Source: Phaeotremella fagi (lineage: Eukaryota > Basidiomycota > Tremellomycetes > Tremellales > Phaeotremellaceae). Taken from it: a DNA stretch of 64,000 bases. The stretch is taken from positions 620,001 through 684,000 of the forward strand of contig BCHU01000010.1 in the NCBI GenBank assembly GCA_001599715.1, written 5' to 3'. Below the pieces are notes generated by a model that was given only the letters and a program-made list of their open reading frames with translations, did not search any database and was not told where the DNA came from. Below, piece after piece: positions 11,708-24,040 of this stretch; position 1 is the stretch's first letter; each line of letters starts with the position of its first letter. A program made the translations under genes and the position numbers.

Positions 11708-13903
11708 TTAAACACCTGGAGTCTCTCCATGAGCTTTAGCCAATCTCTTCGCACCCTTCTCCTTACGTTCACCAGCAAGCGTTTGAGCGAATTTAGATTT
11801 CTCACGGAAATAAGCACCTTTGTAATAGAAGACGTAAACTGGTATACAAACTATGGCCGCTATTATGGCGAGGATCGTTGATGGCCATTCTAGGTGGTAA
11901 CGGTATTGGGATCCTCCGATGTTATTGTAAACTATGAGTATTGATTAGGAAAATTTATAACAATGGCGCTAGGTTGAACTTACATGGTGTTGAATACATA
12001 GCTGCGATACCAGCTAGTAAGAGCAAAAGCAAGATGATTAGTGAAGCTTGTCGAGATTGGACGACATAAGACTTACCGAGGAAATCTCTCGCGAAACCGT
12101 TACCACCTGTAGCGGAAGCCGAATACGGTCCATAAGCCGCAACCATGTAATCGATAGTTGCCATGTAGATAGCGTACTAGATCGATAATGAATAACAAAT
12201 CCATATGACTAAGATCAGAATCACGCTTACATTAGCTATTCCGACGAGAGCACTGAAAATCATTGGTGCAATCCAATGGACATGTGGCGGACCTAAACTC
12301 GTCCATGCGAAACCGATCAATCCAATTGGTTCCAGTGGTACAGCTTTGATTGAATCAGTCACAGTAGGAGCGTTTGATTTCTGGACTTACTGTATAGCAA
12401 CCACCATAATCTAGTTTCGGGAGCGACATTATCGGGATCGGCTTTCAACATTTTTCGCTGTTTCATCAAAGGTGGGATGAATGATAGATAAGCGATGAAG
12501 TACGCTAAAGCGATTCTAATCATCACATCAGTCTTGGTGTTTACAATATCAACTTCTAGACGTTTCAACTTACGGGACAAAAGTTGCTGCCATGACTTCT
12601 TGACTGAAACCCCATTGTTCATAGACTGGGGAGAAAGCTTCCATAAAAGTGAAAATCAACGCGTCACTGAATCCAGATAAAAGACTCAAACAAAGAACGA
12701 TAGGTTCCGTGGCGAACATGACAAACTACAGGATATCAATACAGGATAACAATTTTTGACCTAAAAACGAAATGACCTACAGGTCTAGTCCAAATTGTCA
12801 ATACCTCGCGAACAGTAAACTTTTGTGCTTTAAGTTCCCCAGGTCCGTAGACATTACTTTCACCAGCTTTTCTACGTCTCTTGGCTTCTCTATCTAAAAG
12901 TATCGTAGCTCTTGTCTCAGGAACCAAAAAGAAATGAGCCACTTGAACGACTCCACCAACGATCAGTTGAGTCCAGAAATTCCATCTCCTAAAATTTTCT
13001 TATTAGTATTTGAAATCGTCTTTGGAGAGGACTTACCAAGAAGCGTTGGCTGCGATGAATGGACCAATGATTGGTCCGACGATACTTCCTCCTACCGATG
13101 AGAGGACGATGAAAGCGACGGCGTATTGTTGTTCGTTCGCATCCCACATGTCGGCAACTATTCGAAGGTCATTAGAACGTGGATTATAAAGGTGTAAAAG
13201 ATAAACATACCCATTCCAAGAGTGACTGAACCCCCTGCAGAGGAAATACCACCCAAAAATCGACCAACAATGAGAGATCCATAATTCGGTGCCAACCCAC
13301 AAAGAATTTGCCAAACTACTCCCCAGGGTCAATCAAATCCGACAACAAGACTGGTGTCATCACTCACTGTTGACCAAAAACAAACTTGCTTGCAGGATAG
13401 GTCTTCGACCAAGCTCTTCCGACCACGGTGCCCATAACTCGCAACCGAATGCATAGGAGATCAAAAAGATTGCTTGACCAACACGAGCAGCTTGGTCGGA
13501 GACGTTGAAATGTTCTGCGATTTGGGTGTTGGCGTTGGAGTAGATTCCAGCGTTTAGATTCATCGAAACTTGAACCGCAAAAATTACCGAGAGTATTGTC
13601 CACTAAAGAAGTTTATTTATCAGTTTATGATATTAGGGTTGATTGATAAGTGTGATAAGAAATCACTTTTTTTCTTGAAGACCAACTGAAACCTAAGACA
13701 TCCCACGCCTCATCCTCTTGAAGTTCATGTTTCCCATCTTCCCGCTTATCCATTGGGTTGACTTCTTCTGATCTAGGTAGATCAACTCTAGACTCATGTT
13801 CTACGTTATCGACTCCTGGTTTTTTATATGGTCCAACACCGTTGACAGCATTGGCAGCTACAGTCTCCTCACTCTCCCTTCTTGAAGCTGCTGTAGAATC
13901 CAT
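11708..13903 (-). CDS. MFS transporter, DHA1 (multidrug/polyamine-type)
   Basis: Twelve-helix proton antiporter-type MFS protein of the DHA1 family as in Flu1/Tpo-like proteins. Start at 13903 gives a hydrophilic N-terminus of about 85 residues, then TM1 (WTILSVIFAVQVSMNLNAGI), motif A-like EELGRRPILQAS after TM2, and the family-typical GRFLGGISSAGGSVTLGMVADMW in TM4. A central loop is rich in basic residues (DREAKRRRKAGESNVYGPGE). The C-terminus is short and charged. Around nine short introns. It is divergent from the galactonate-dehydratase-like gene at 14626 with a shared promoter, so a sugar-acid exporter or importer is possible, although the sequence family is mostly drug/polyamine type. 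Confidence 0.85.
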
Positions 13904-14625
13904 GTCTATCTATGTATATCGTTAAAATATGTCTTTGAGATATTCTCTATCTTAGGTCTATGTACTCTATATAGATCTAATTGTTCGTATCGTACATGAA
14001 GTGGAGCTGACTAACAACCATCCAGGTTATTTATATTATTCCATTATTCAGGATTATCGAATTTCAGACCAACTTTTTTATTAGACTGTGACGTCGTACT
14101 TACGGCATGGCAGGCGGCCGCAAACCTGATCGACATCGGTCAGTGCTTTTGGGAACACGTCATTCAATTGTCTAACGTCTGTGCTTCCTTGATAGAGTTT
14201 GTGCTGGTAGAATGATGTAACTTACGAGAAGTCAACAGGGATTGAAATTTACCCGTTCATATGTGATTAGCCATATATCGCAAATATGAGACCATCAACC
14301 GGCAAGAATGCTGTGGCAGATGGACTGGTACTTTCAAGTACGTAGGTGGATATCTTGGTATAGTGTTTGTGCTGATTTTAAGATCATGTGCTTCGAAAAG
14401 TATCCATGCCTGTACCATTAATGGATCAGTTGGTTACGTTGGTTACACTCCAGAGGTTAGAGCTAATGGAATTGAGACACTCGTACTTTCATATCCACCG
14501 GGCGGCTGAAGGCAAAACACGGCCATGGTACTGTAGTCTCGGCAGGGCTACCGACTGTTGAAAGCTATAAAGGACTTGGTTCTCAGAGGTGGACCCCCCA
14601 ATGAACAGACATCGAGTCCCACAAA
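13904..14625. promoter_or_regulatory. Shared divergent promoter, MFS transporter / D-galactonate dehydratase-like gene
   Basis: 722 bases head to head. TATA-like CTATATAG near 13968-13975 serves the leftward gene; TATAAAG at 14566-14572 lies about 55 bases before the rightward ATG. GC-rich elements stand out of the AT-rich background: a palindromic GCGGCCGC at 14114-14121 and CCGGGCGGC at about 14498. CGG-type triplets are typical of Zn2Cys6 regulators, but no factor can be named. Confidence 0.5.
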
Positions 14626-16060
14626 ATGGCTTCAAATCTACTGGCCCATGATCCAAGAGCAGAGAAAGGTCTTCAAACAGAAGATTCCGACGCCATAACC
14701 AAGATCGAAACTTTCATCGTCAGACCCCGTTCATGGTTATTCGTAAGAGTAGAGACGAAGAAAGGTTATGTAGGTTGGGGTGAAACGATGTTAGATGGTC
14801 AATCTGATACTATCCTGGCTGCATTCGGGGATGTCAGAGAGAGAATTATTGGTTGGGATCCAGCGAATATTGAAGATATCTATGTTCATTTGGCGAAACA
14901 TCGATTTTATAGAGGTGGTTCAGTATCTCAGAGTACTATCGCTGGGTGGGTTTCGGATTTAAGTACTGTACTGATATCCAGACTTGACATTGCACTTTGG
15001 GATATCAAAGGTAAAACTTTAGGTGTACCAGTTTGGCAACTCTTAGGTGGTAGAGTGTGAGTTTTGCCCTAATCGTGTCCTACTACAATCGGCTAACTTG
15101 CATCCAGTCGCGACCGTGTCAATGTATACGGTTGGATTGGAGGTGACACACCTCATAACGTTTTGGAAGCAGCCAAGAAACGTAAAGAACAAGGATTCAC
15201 CGTACTCAAAATGAACGCAACAGGTCAATTGGGTTGGTTGGATTCACCTTCAAAGCTTGACGAATGTGTCGAACGTGTTCGACAAGTCAAATCGATAGGT
15301 CTCGATGTTGGTTTAGATTTCCACGGTCGTCTTCATAGAGGTATGGCCAAGCAATTAGCCAGGAAACTTGAGGAAGTGGAACCGTATTTCATCGAGGAAC
15401 CACTTCTTCCAGATCTTCAAAATGAACTTGTCAAGCTTTATAATCAAACTTCTATTCCTATCGCTACAGGGGAAAGACTTTTCACTAGACAAGAATGTAG
15501 ACCTTACTTTGAAAGTGTAAGTTGGTTGTCGTCACTTCGAATCTGATTCTTGATAGGGTTGTATGGATATCTGTCAATCTGATATCTCACATTGCGGTAT
15601 CTCTGAACTTCGTCGTATCGCCGCTATGGCAGAGACATATGATATCTGTATGGCACCTCATTGTCCAAACGGTCCAATAAGTTTCGCAGCTACCATCCAA
15701 CTGGGATCGGTTTGTCCAAATTTCCTCATCTCCGAGATGAGTTGGCAGGTAGGTACCAATCAGATGTATAGTATAGGTACGAGCTAACCTACGTAGATGC
15801 ATTACGCCGAAGCAGATTATGACCTGTTGACCTATCTCAAGAATCCAGAGGTCTTCGAGGTCAAAGAAGGCTCTGTAAAAGTTCTCATGAAACCTGGACT
15901 TGGTATTGAGATCAATGAAGAGTTGGTGAGAAAAGTTGACAAAGAGAATGTCGGGGATTATTACAGGTATGCTTCTAACTCCTTGAAATTAGTATTGCAT
16001 ATTGACACATCTAGATTACCCATTTTCCGAGGTCCTAACGGAGAAGCTCGAGAGTGGTAG
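14626..16060 (+). CDS. D-galactonate dehydratase-like enzyme (mandelate racemase/enolase superfamily)
   Basis: Predicted 403-residue sugar-acid dehydratase resembling bacterial DgoD, which turns D-galactonate into 2-keto-3-deoxygalactonate. Exons 14626-14945, 14982-15056, 15108-15516, 15557-15748, 15797-15966, 16015-16060; the total is a multiple of three. Superfamily residues are visible: the KMN loop with catalytic Lys (FTVLKMNATGQ), metal ligands Asp in VGLDFHGR, Glu in FIEEPLLP and Glu in ATGERLF, and the general-base His in MAPHCPNGPI. The C-terminal end (PGLGIEINEE, then RGPNGEAREW) matches the DgoD end pattern. The 36-base first intron is in frame. Its MFS neighbour shares the promoter. 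Substrate could be another aldonate. Confidence 0.86.
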
Positions 16061-16467
16061 TGGTCGAGTGCTTAAGGTGTAGTCGGAGTTGTAATACAAT
16101 ACTTCCTATGGTTATGAATAAGCGTGAGCAAGTAATGCATTCAGACCACAGGACATAACCATGCATCCGACTTGAGGAAATTGGATTGCATGGACCTGTG
16201 CGACGATTGAGTGTGCTGATAACAAGCAGCAAAGCAAGCTGGACTTTGCACAATGTGCTAGCTTTAGGCAGATATATCCCTGGAAATTTTGAGGGTTTCT
16301 CATTTCAAAAGATCACACAGTCTCCTTTAACTGTACTTTCCTTTGAGATTCTGTACACTCGTAGGGTTTGAGGGGTAAGCCTTTTTGTTCAGCTTGATGT
16401 TCAAACAATCAATTGAGATACATGAGAACTAATACTGAATGACTAGGTAGACCAGACTATCTAAAAT
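16061..16467. other. Intergenic, nothing recognised
   Basis: 407 bases between converging frames. Short ORFs on both strands show no family signal. Confidence 0.35.
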
Positions 16468-16971
16468 CTACTCAAATGAGTTACCTATAGTTGTCGCATC
16501 CATCCTGACAGGTGGACAATCAGTATAGAATAGATCTCTAAGCTCGAGATAAAGTGAGCAGTACTTGTTGAGAAAAGTGTCGGCGTCTTTGACGAAATCT
16601 GAAGAAATTCCGGATTGGGCAACCGGTAACAGGAACCTGATTGAATCCGCTTGAAGATTTGAGAGTTGAACAAACTTGCGGTATAGGTTTCTGATTGCTG
16701 GATTGCTAGCTCGGTCGCTGTCGAGTTGATATTTGGAGTTTAAAAGCTCACCGATAGCTTGCATTTGACTAGCCATGGTAAAGATTGTTCTTTGGATTTT
16801 TCTTTGTGCGATAGTTTCGTATGGTATGTTTGATGGAGAAGAGTTGTTCTTGCATTCTGATTGAATATCACTGAGAGATTTGTTTTCGTAAGCTGACATT
16901 GCTGACATTGCTAGATTTGTTGGTGGTTTGAAAGAAGAAAGAAAACAGGGGAAAATGAATTTTTGAGTCAT
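16468..16971 (-). CDS. Small hypothetical helical protein
   Basis: Open frame of up to 167 residues, unrecognised. The likely start is either the first Met at 16971 or MSAMSAYENKSLSD at about 16908; the latter removes a hydrophobic stretch that looks like leader read-through. The body is predicted mainly helical (TIAQRKIQRTIFTMASQMQ, then NLYRKFVQLSNLQADSIRF) with few Cys. A GTAACT near the 3' end could be a donor, so the true C-terminus may differ. No neighbours suggest a role. Confidence 0.4.
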   Translation of the reverse strand: MTQKFIFPCFLSSFKPPTNLAMSAMSAYENKSLSDIQSECKNNSSPSNIPYETIAQRKIQRTIFTMASQMQAIGELLNSKYQLDSDRASNPAIRNLYRKFVQLSNLQADSIRFLLPVAQSGISSDFVKDADTFLNKYCSLYLELRDLFYTDCPPVRMDATTIGNSFE

Positions 16972-17563
16972 TCATATGTCCTACACTCAAACATGGCCTT
17001 CAGCTGAGAAGTCTTGACAACAAAAGATCACAATTTCGTCATCAGTTTTATTTAACAAAAAGAAAATGCCGAACTTCAAGGTATGACATGATGATCGAAG
17101 GCAGGGCCAAATCCCGATGTAAGATATTGAAGCATGAATGAAAGGACTTCTTTCACTGCCCCTTTCATTCCTGTCACATTAGCACCTCCGGGTATTCTCC
17201 TTTGTTGATTTATGACATAATGATAATCCCGTTGATATCAACATGCTTTCAAACCCCAAATTGATCAAAGAATGTAAGGGCAGATGACGATCTGTACAGT
17301 AGAGACGAGTGTGGCTAGGGATTTAAAATAGCCAAGGGGATCCTTTGATCGACCATTGAGCTCTAAAATGATACTTTGTGAATCTCTCAGTACTGGTACT
17401 TCTTCCTCCATCCTTGATCTTCTAAATCAGCCCTTGAATGGCGACTGTGACAGAATGCAGTTTGAGTAACAAATACAGGTTCCGTCGGAAAAACGACAGT
17501 AATGACACGTCATTAACTTTGTTTTTCTTCTTACTTTTCAAAATCAACATCCCTTCAGTTTAG
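16972..17563. promoter_or_regulatory. Divergent spacer upstream of the Dbp7-like gene
   Basis: 592 bases, AT-rich, no coding exon seen. Contains the presumed Dbp7 promoter; no motif stands out. Confidence 0.4.
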
Positions 17564-20531
17564 ATGTCCAATTCTCTTAATTACAACGACAAGAGACAAG
17601 ACAAGATGGATGATGGAATGGAACTCAACTTCGCAGCTCCTTCAGAAGGAGGTGTCAGGCGTCAGATAGTATCAAAGAAAGGTGGTAGATGGACTGATAG
17701 GTAAGCTAGTCGTCTCCCATCCCATCGTCTTTTTCAGCTAACGAGCTTGTCAGAGTTAAAGCCAAGAAAGCTGTTCGACATACGAATAAGAAGCTCGACG
17801 CTCAGAGAGAATCTCAACCTCTTTCTGCTCCAGTCAAAGCTGGAAACAACACTTTCAAAGCTTTCCCAACTTTCACTCGACCTCAAGCTACCGTCAAACC
17901 CCCTACTTCACTTCCCGCTCCACGCTCTACACCAACGACTACCAGACCCATCGTAACGGAGAAAGCAGTAGCAACATCATCATATCAAAGTATACCCAAG
18001 ACAATCCCTTCATCTTATACTGCCGAATCTCCTGCCCCCATCGCTGGTCCTTCTCGTCTTCCCCTCGGGCCACCTCAACCACCCAAAACGAACACTACCG
18101 CAAAACAACCTCAAATCATCTCTTCACTATTCACCGCAGAGGGTCTTCCAAGTGCACCCAAACCTGCTACGATATCTACTCCAGCTCAACCATCAAATGC
18201 ACCTCTCGCATCAGATACCAGTAGTTTCGAGGGATTAGGTCTAAATCCTTTACTTGTTCATCATTTGAAAACGAAAATGAATGTCGACAAACCAACGGGT
18301 ATCCAACGTAGTGCTTTACCTTCGATGCTTGCTTCTCCTCTGGATGTTGATGCTAGACGTGAGGATGATGAAGAGGAGGATTATGCTCCAGTTACCCCCG
18401 AACCTCTGCAAGATATCTTCATTCAATCACAAACCGGTTCAGGTAAAACTCTAACTTATCTTTTACCCATCATTCAGACCCTTCTCCCACTCTCTCGACT
18501 CTCATACATTGATCGTTCTATCGGTACTCTCGCCATCATTCTTGCACCAACCCGAGAACTTGCTCAACAAATATCAAAAGTTCTCGAAAGTCTTTTATCA
18601 ATGGCATTATCGCTTCCAGGCGAGGATGCCGAAGATAGTCAGAACCTTACCAGATGGCTCGTGTCAGGACTGTTGACAGGCGGATCAACACGTACACACG
18701 AAAAAGCCAGACTACGCAAAGGAGTTCCAATTCTCGTATCAACACCAGGTAGATTACTTGATCATCTCCAAAACACAGCTTCCTTCAAATGCGCCAAAAC
18801 ATTGTATCTCGTGTTAGACGAAGCTGATCGATTGATGGAATTGGGGTTCGAAGAAACCGTTCAAGGTATCTTGAAAGCTTTAGATGGCAGACGAAGAATC
18901 GAGATGAAAGTCGAACAAGAAGCTGATGAAGAAGGTGGTGGATTGATGAGATGGAATCATTGGGGGAGAGGTAGAAGAACGGTCCTTTGTTCTGCTACTG
19001 TTGATGCTAAAGTCGAGAAATTGACGGGAATGGCGTTGAGAAATCCGTTAATCTTCAGGGGAACAGATGGGGAGAAACCAACATCCAAAACTGACGGGAA
19101 GAAGGAGAAAGAGAACAAAATCACGAAAGACGTCAATGAGAGTTCAGTTAATCTTTCGACTACTATCACAATACCGGAGATGTCTGAAGACAAATTCACA
19201 CCGCCAACTCAGTTATCTCAAAAATACGTCGTTACACCGACCAAACTTCGATTGGTCACTCTTGTCGCTTTACTTCGATCGCTGGTTGCCAGTCCCAAAA
19301 ATGCTGAAGTTGATGGGAAAGGAATGAAGGTTATTGTCTTCATGAGTTCGACTGATTCTGTTGACTTCCACTGGAAATTGCTAGGAGGTGTGACGATGGG
19401 TGAAACACCTTCCGAAGCTAAGGTGGAAGAGGTTTCGAATGAGAAGGATAACGAGAATAAGGAATCAGAATCAGATAGTGAAGAGGAGAAACTTGTGGTC
19501 ACGAAACCCAAAAAGGACAAGAAGGCTTCCATCGAAGAACTCATCTCTCTCACATCGACTTTGTTCCCCAAAACGACACTTCATCGATTACACGGTTCAT
19601 TACCTCTTCGAACACGTCTAGCATCCCTAAAAGCCTTTGCAGCACCTTCCGAAACCCCATCAATCCTATTCGCCACCTCAGTCGCCTCCCGTGGATTAGA
19701 TCTACCATTGGTAAGAGCAGTTATTCAGTACGATCTACCAACCGAAGGAGGTGCCAACGAATACGTTCATCGTGTTGGCAGAACGGCTAGAGCAGGTAAA
19801 GGTGGTGAAGCTGTCGCGATCGTTAACACCAACGAGAGTGAATGGGTTGGTTGGGTTGAAGGTAAAATGGGTAGCGGAGTGAAATTGATTCAAGTTGGTG
19901 TTGAAGACGTGTTGAGGAAAGGTTTTGGTGGAAGAGGTCACGAATTTGAAACTAGAGCTACGGAAGTTCAGATGGCGTTTGAGAAATGGGTGTTAGCTTC
20001 TAGCGAGGTACGTTCTATCTTCAAACTTCTTTGAGTGTAGATTCTGATTCTCGATTGTAGAACGCGACATTAGCCAGAGCAGCTTTCAGTTCATTCGTCA
20101 GATCCTACTCAACTCATCCGTTAGAGGAGAAGAAATTCTTCCACATCAAACAAATGCATTTAGGGCACTTGGCGAAATCGTTCTCATTAAGAGAAGCACC
20201 GGGTGCATTAGCCTCTTCATCATCTGCATCAACCAAAAAACCAACTTACGATAACACCAACAAACTCGGTGAAAAGAGGAAGAGAGAGATTCTGGATGAC
20301 AGCGATGAAGAGGATGCCGGTCAGAAGGGTGGGAAGGAGATGACGGCTAGACACGAGACTGAACGTAGGATGTATGAGGCGGTTAGGAAAGCTGGTCGAC
20401 TTGTTAGGAGTGGTGGGAAGATGGGTGAATTCGATTCGGGCAAGAAGAGGTCTTTGGGGACGAGTGGGGGTGGTGAATTCCAAGTAGTTGGGACGGCAGA
20501 TTTGGAGAGATTGGTGGCTGGAAAGAGGTAG
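17564..20531 (+). CDS. DBP7: ATP-dependent RNA helicase Dbp7 (DEAD-box, 60S ribosome biogenesis)
   Basis: Predicted 953-residue nucleolar DEAD-box helicase of the Dbp7/DDX31 group, needed for 60S subunit assembly. Exons 17564-17700, 17754-20007, 20061-20531, in frame. After a ~210-residue basic and Pro-rich N-terminus come the Q-motif region ([13 protein letters not shown]), motif I SQTGSGKT, Ia [11 protein letters not shown], Ib [38 protein letters not shown] and [15 protein letters not shown]. Dbp7-type features are the long acidic insert before the HRLHGSL helix and the C-terminal extension after motif VI, with [20 protein letters not shown] followed by [16 protein letters not shown] bipartite-like basic patch (GEKRKREI) is near the C-terminus. 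Confidence 0.93.
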
Positions 20532-20661
20532 TCTTCTTCTTTGCTTTTATTTCTTTCACGATGCATACATACACCGGTGTGTTCAGAAGGCAGTGTGGTC
20601 AACTGAACGCGAGATCGAAGGATGACAGACAAAGGAAATGCAAAAAAGAAAAAACATTTAA
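20532..20661. other. Short spacer before the tRNA gene
   Basis: 3' flank of the Dbp7-like gene; no other feature seen. Confidence 0.3.
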
Positions 20662-20745
20662 AACACCCTACGCGGATTGAACGCGTGATCTACGGAAAAG
20701 GACAGATAATCGAAATCCGTCGCCTTACCACCTGGCCCAGGGTGC
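20662..20745 (-). tRNA. tRNA-Arg (anticodon TCG) with a 12-base intron
   Basis: A complete cloverleaf reads on the minus strand. Acceptor GCACCCT (20739-20745) pairs with AGGGTGT (20663-20669), with one G-U at the end. The D arm is GCC/GGC around AGGTGGTAAG. The anticodon stem is ACGGA (20716-20720) with TCCGT (20692-20696); loop positions 32-37 are TTTCGA, giving anticodon TCG at 20711-20713. Twelve bases (20698-20709) interrupt the loop after position 37, the canonical site of nuclear tRNA introns. The T arm is ACGCG-TTCAATC-CGCGT. It decodes CGA arginine codons. The exact intron edges may shift by one or two bases. Confidence 0.9.
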
Positions 20746-21021
20746 ATTTAAGTATTGCAAAGTTTTCGTGTGTATATATAGTCATGTGCAAGAGTATGAA
20801 TTAACTGAAGAATATACATGCACTGTTTTTGCTATAACGATCGTTGGATGTTAACGTGAGTGATGGAATGACAACTGGTGCATATCATATCGATATCAAG
20901 GATCTCATCATACAAACAATAACAAAAAAAAAGAATTGTGGAAAAAAGAAAACAAATATATATCTGAATGTACAGAGCATACCGAAAGCTTAAATACATT
21001 GTTTAGAATCGAAGGAGAATA
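20746..21021. other. Spacer between tRNA and Ear1-like gene
   Basis: AT-rich 3' flank of the leftward SPRY-domain gene, with A-rich tracts near 20928-20955; nothing else seen. Confidence 0.3.
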
Positions 21022-23321
21022 TTAACCCCGACCTGATCCAAACGGTAACCAACCAAGAGGACCTGAAGATGACGATCTCGCTGGTGTAGGTGATGGAGGT
21101 TCTTGTGTTGGTGGACTATGTTTTTTTTGTTAGATTACAGATTCGGTTGGAAGAATGAGGTAAGGACTTACGGATCTGACATGGCAGCTATTGCTGCGTT
21201 CACTAGTTCTTCAGGTAAATCGGTTGGTAAACCAGCTACGAACGGTTAGAATATCCGTTTCACATCACAAAAGAGACTCAACTTACAGGAATAAACATGA
21301 GGATCTAGAGGTGCATAGCCAGGTGGTGGTGGACTTCCCTCAGGTGGACCATCGATATCACGACCAGAACGCAATGGTCTAACCGTATCACTACTCTCAG
21401 CACTTTCACCGGAACCACTTCGACTTCCACTCGTACTTCCGTTATTGTTGTTATCACGAGATCTGGAATTCGAATTATGGTTTTGACCTCTACCACCGAA
21501 ATAACTCATTCCATTGTTCCTAAGTGAATGAAGTGATATATCTAGTAAATTTGGAGTTGGGGGGTTATGTTCACCAACTGGTGATCCCGGTTCTGAGAAA
21601 TTAGAGGTATCGTAACCAGAACCTGATTCAGATTCTTCATCTGAAGCTACGTATTCCAATGCGTCGGCTGATGGGATTCGAGGTCCAAATATCGGTGTGT
21701 CAGTCGGTGAAGTATATGATACTTCTTCACCTTCGTTCCTACCTAGAGCTAAGATTCGTCGACGACTTCCGGAAGTACTTGGTCCAGGTCCTGCACGACC
21801 TTCTGTAGTTCTTAGAGGTGATGGAACAGCTGGTACTGATCCTGGTAAAGCAGCTGATTTACCTGGTCGTCGATGTCGTCTCGAACTACCGTTAGAAGAT
21901 CGATGCGACATGGGTGAGCCAACTGGCGCAGGTATAGGTCGACCTTGATTAGAAGATCCAACTGATGCAGCTCGATTACGTGCTGCCTCAAGTAAAGCCG
22001 AAACACTACCTAAACTTGGATGAGGTTGATGAGAATTAGGTGTTCCATAACCAGCGTCCAATAAAATACTACCTCTCTCAGAACCATAGGCCGGAGGAGG
22101 CGCAAGAGTTCCTACCATAGGTGCTAATCCCCATTTCTTGACGTTAGCCTCGATAAACACGAAACCAGCTTGACCAAGATTAACGTGAACGGTACACGCT
22201 CCATTAGCACCGACAGTAGGGAAAAGATTGAGTCGTTGTAAACCAGTGTAAGCATCGTCCATTTTTCTACCATTCCTTGTGAAAAATACGGTACCAGTTC
22301 TAGGTCGATAACCGACACCTAAAACATCACCCTCAGCAAGAGGTGGACCGTACGAAGAAGCCGTGAAAGGGTAGTTATGAGATTTGAATCCATCCGAAGC
22401 AAAGTACGCGACTGAATTTCGACTCCATCCAGGAAGTCGGAAAGATGGATAAGGTTTAGTAGCGAGTCCAATAGCAACTTCCGTGTTGGCTGGTTTTTCA
22501 TACATCTTCACTTCCCAATAATAAACCTCGTTAAGTTTCGGTAAAGGTAGATTGGCCATTACACTGTTACCTCCACCTTCTCTAACTGTCATTCCAGGTC
22601 CATCAGCTAAGAAAGTGATTTCAGTCCTTGATTGAACGTATAACGAAAGGTTATCTTCGTAATCTGGTTCGAAAGACCATGCTGAAACTCCTTTCTCCTG
22701 GATAGAGAGGAATTGAGATAATGTGATATCGGTAGGGATGGATGAAGGGGGATATTGTAATTGATAATCTGTCATTAGTACAAATGAATCTGATTCAAAC
22801 TCACCTTTCGCCCTTTTATAAGCCTCTCTGATATCTGGTTCAACAGTCTCTAGCCATCTCGATTCAACACCTTCAACACCACCTTCACCGATAACTCCAT
22901 CACCCTTGGATAAATCAAGTGGACCTCCATCTTCAGTCAATCTGATTCCTTTCCTACGACGAACATAAAGTATAGCAACGAGGAACATGACCAAACCCAA
23001 AAGTATTGTCAGGATGACAACCATGATGGGAATGAAAATCATTAAAACAGTTGATGAACCACCATCACCATCTTGATCCGTTTGTTTAGGTATGGGAACC
23101 TGAGGGACTTGAGGGTAAGTGTGTTGCATGATGACGGGTGAACTGATGGGTGTCGATTGGGCTGTTACGGGATTACTAAGTGATTCCTGATCTGTAAGAG
23201 GAGATAGAAGACGGGTGAACCAATCGGGTCCAGCGTCCGGTCGTGGTTGATCAACAACTGTCAGTGAGATTTGAGCGATGGGAGGAGAGAGATCAGTGAA
23301 AGATAAAGTGGATGTATCCAT
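21022..23321 (-). CDS. SPRY-domain membrane protein, Ear1/Ssh4-like Rsp5 adaptor
   Basis: Single-pass endosome/vacuole membrane protein that in yeast (Ssh4, Ear1) recruits the ubiquitin ligase Rsp5 to cargo. Lumenal N-terminus of ~90 residues, one TM at about residues 92-120, then a basic RRRKG stop-transfer. The SPRY domain spans roughly residues 235-410 (YYWEVKMYEKPANTEVAIGL, then GDVLGVGYRPRTGTVFFTRN and VHVNLGQAGFVF). Two PPxY-type motifs that could bind WW domains are visible downstream (PPPAY and PPPGY). A long Ser/Gly/Asn-rich tail follows. Two small 3' exons are needed after 21280; the last ends PFGSGRG with stop at 21022. Start at 23321 chosen as the first Met before the lumenal segment. 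Confidence 0.85.
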
Positions 23322-24040
23322 GAAGACTCGTTGAGTTGGTACGGTCGATGAATGTTGTTGTGAGGAAACCTATTTCTTTTGACTTGACGACAAAGAGTCC
23401 TCTAGCGTTTCTGAATAAAGTAATGAAAGGATGCTTTGATTTCCACGGGGATCGAAAGTGATCCTCTTTTGTAGGACGATTATAGATTTGACGGGTATGA
23501 GATCTAGTGATTGATGAATCAGTACGAAACAACAATGAGCGGCGAATGATAGAGGGTCGAACGACAACGCAATCGCGCTTATCAACGTAGGAGAAATGAT
23601 AAGAGGAGATGTTGGTAGGGAGGATGAGTGACTGAATATTACGCGCACCTTTGTGATTATGTTGTTGTACTAACTACACCCCGTTGAAATGAAACAAACA
23701 AGCAAAAGGGATAATGAAACGATCTATGCTCGCAGCTATCTACTTTACGCTTACAGCTTCCGCCCTCCCCTTGTGACCTTGAGTTGAATGATGAACTGAC
23801 TATCCAAGGATGCTGTTGGAGATGAGATCGAACGTGAGAGAATGAATGTATGAACAAGATATAAAGATAACAGTGAGGATGAAGATGAGTGAATGTTATT
23901 ATGTATTGAGTGGAGTTGTCTAGTTGACTAGTTATAGATCTAAGTTTGAATTCAATGAATGTCTAGACCGAGCACAGTAGGACGAGGACTACGCAGTGCA
24001 GGTCTTGAATGTGGCACTGCATTCATTCAACCTTCTACTT
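23322..24040. promoter_or_regulatory. Upstream region of the Ear1-like gene, 3' of NCA2
   Basis: 719 bases between two leftward genes. Several minus-strand frames reading Ser/Leu-rich sequence run through it, but they lack motif support. Probably promoter and leader. Confidence 0.4.
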
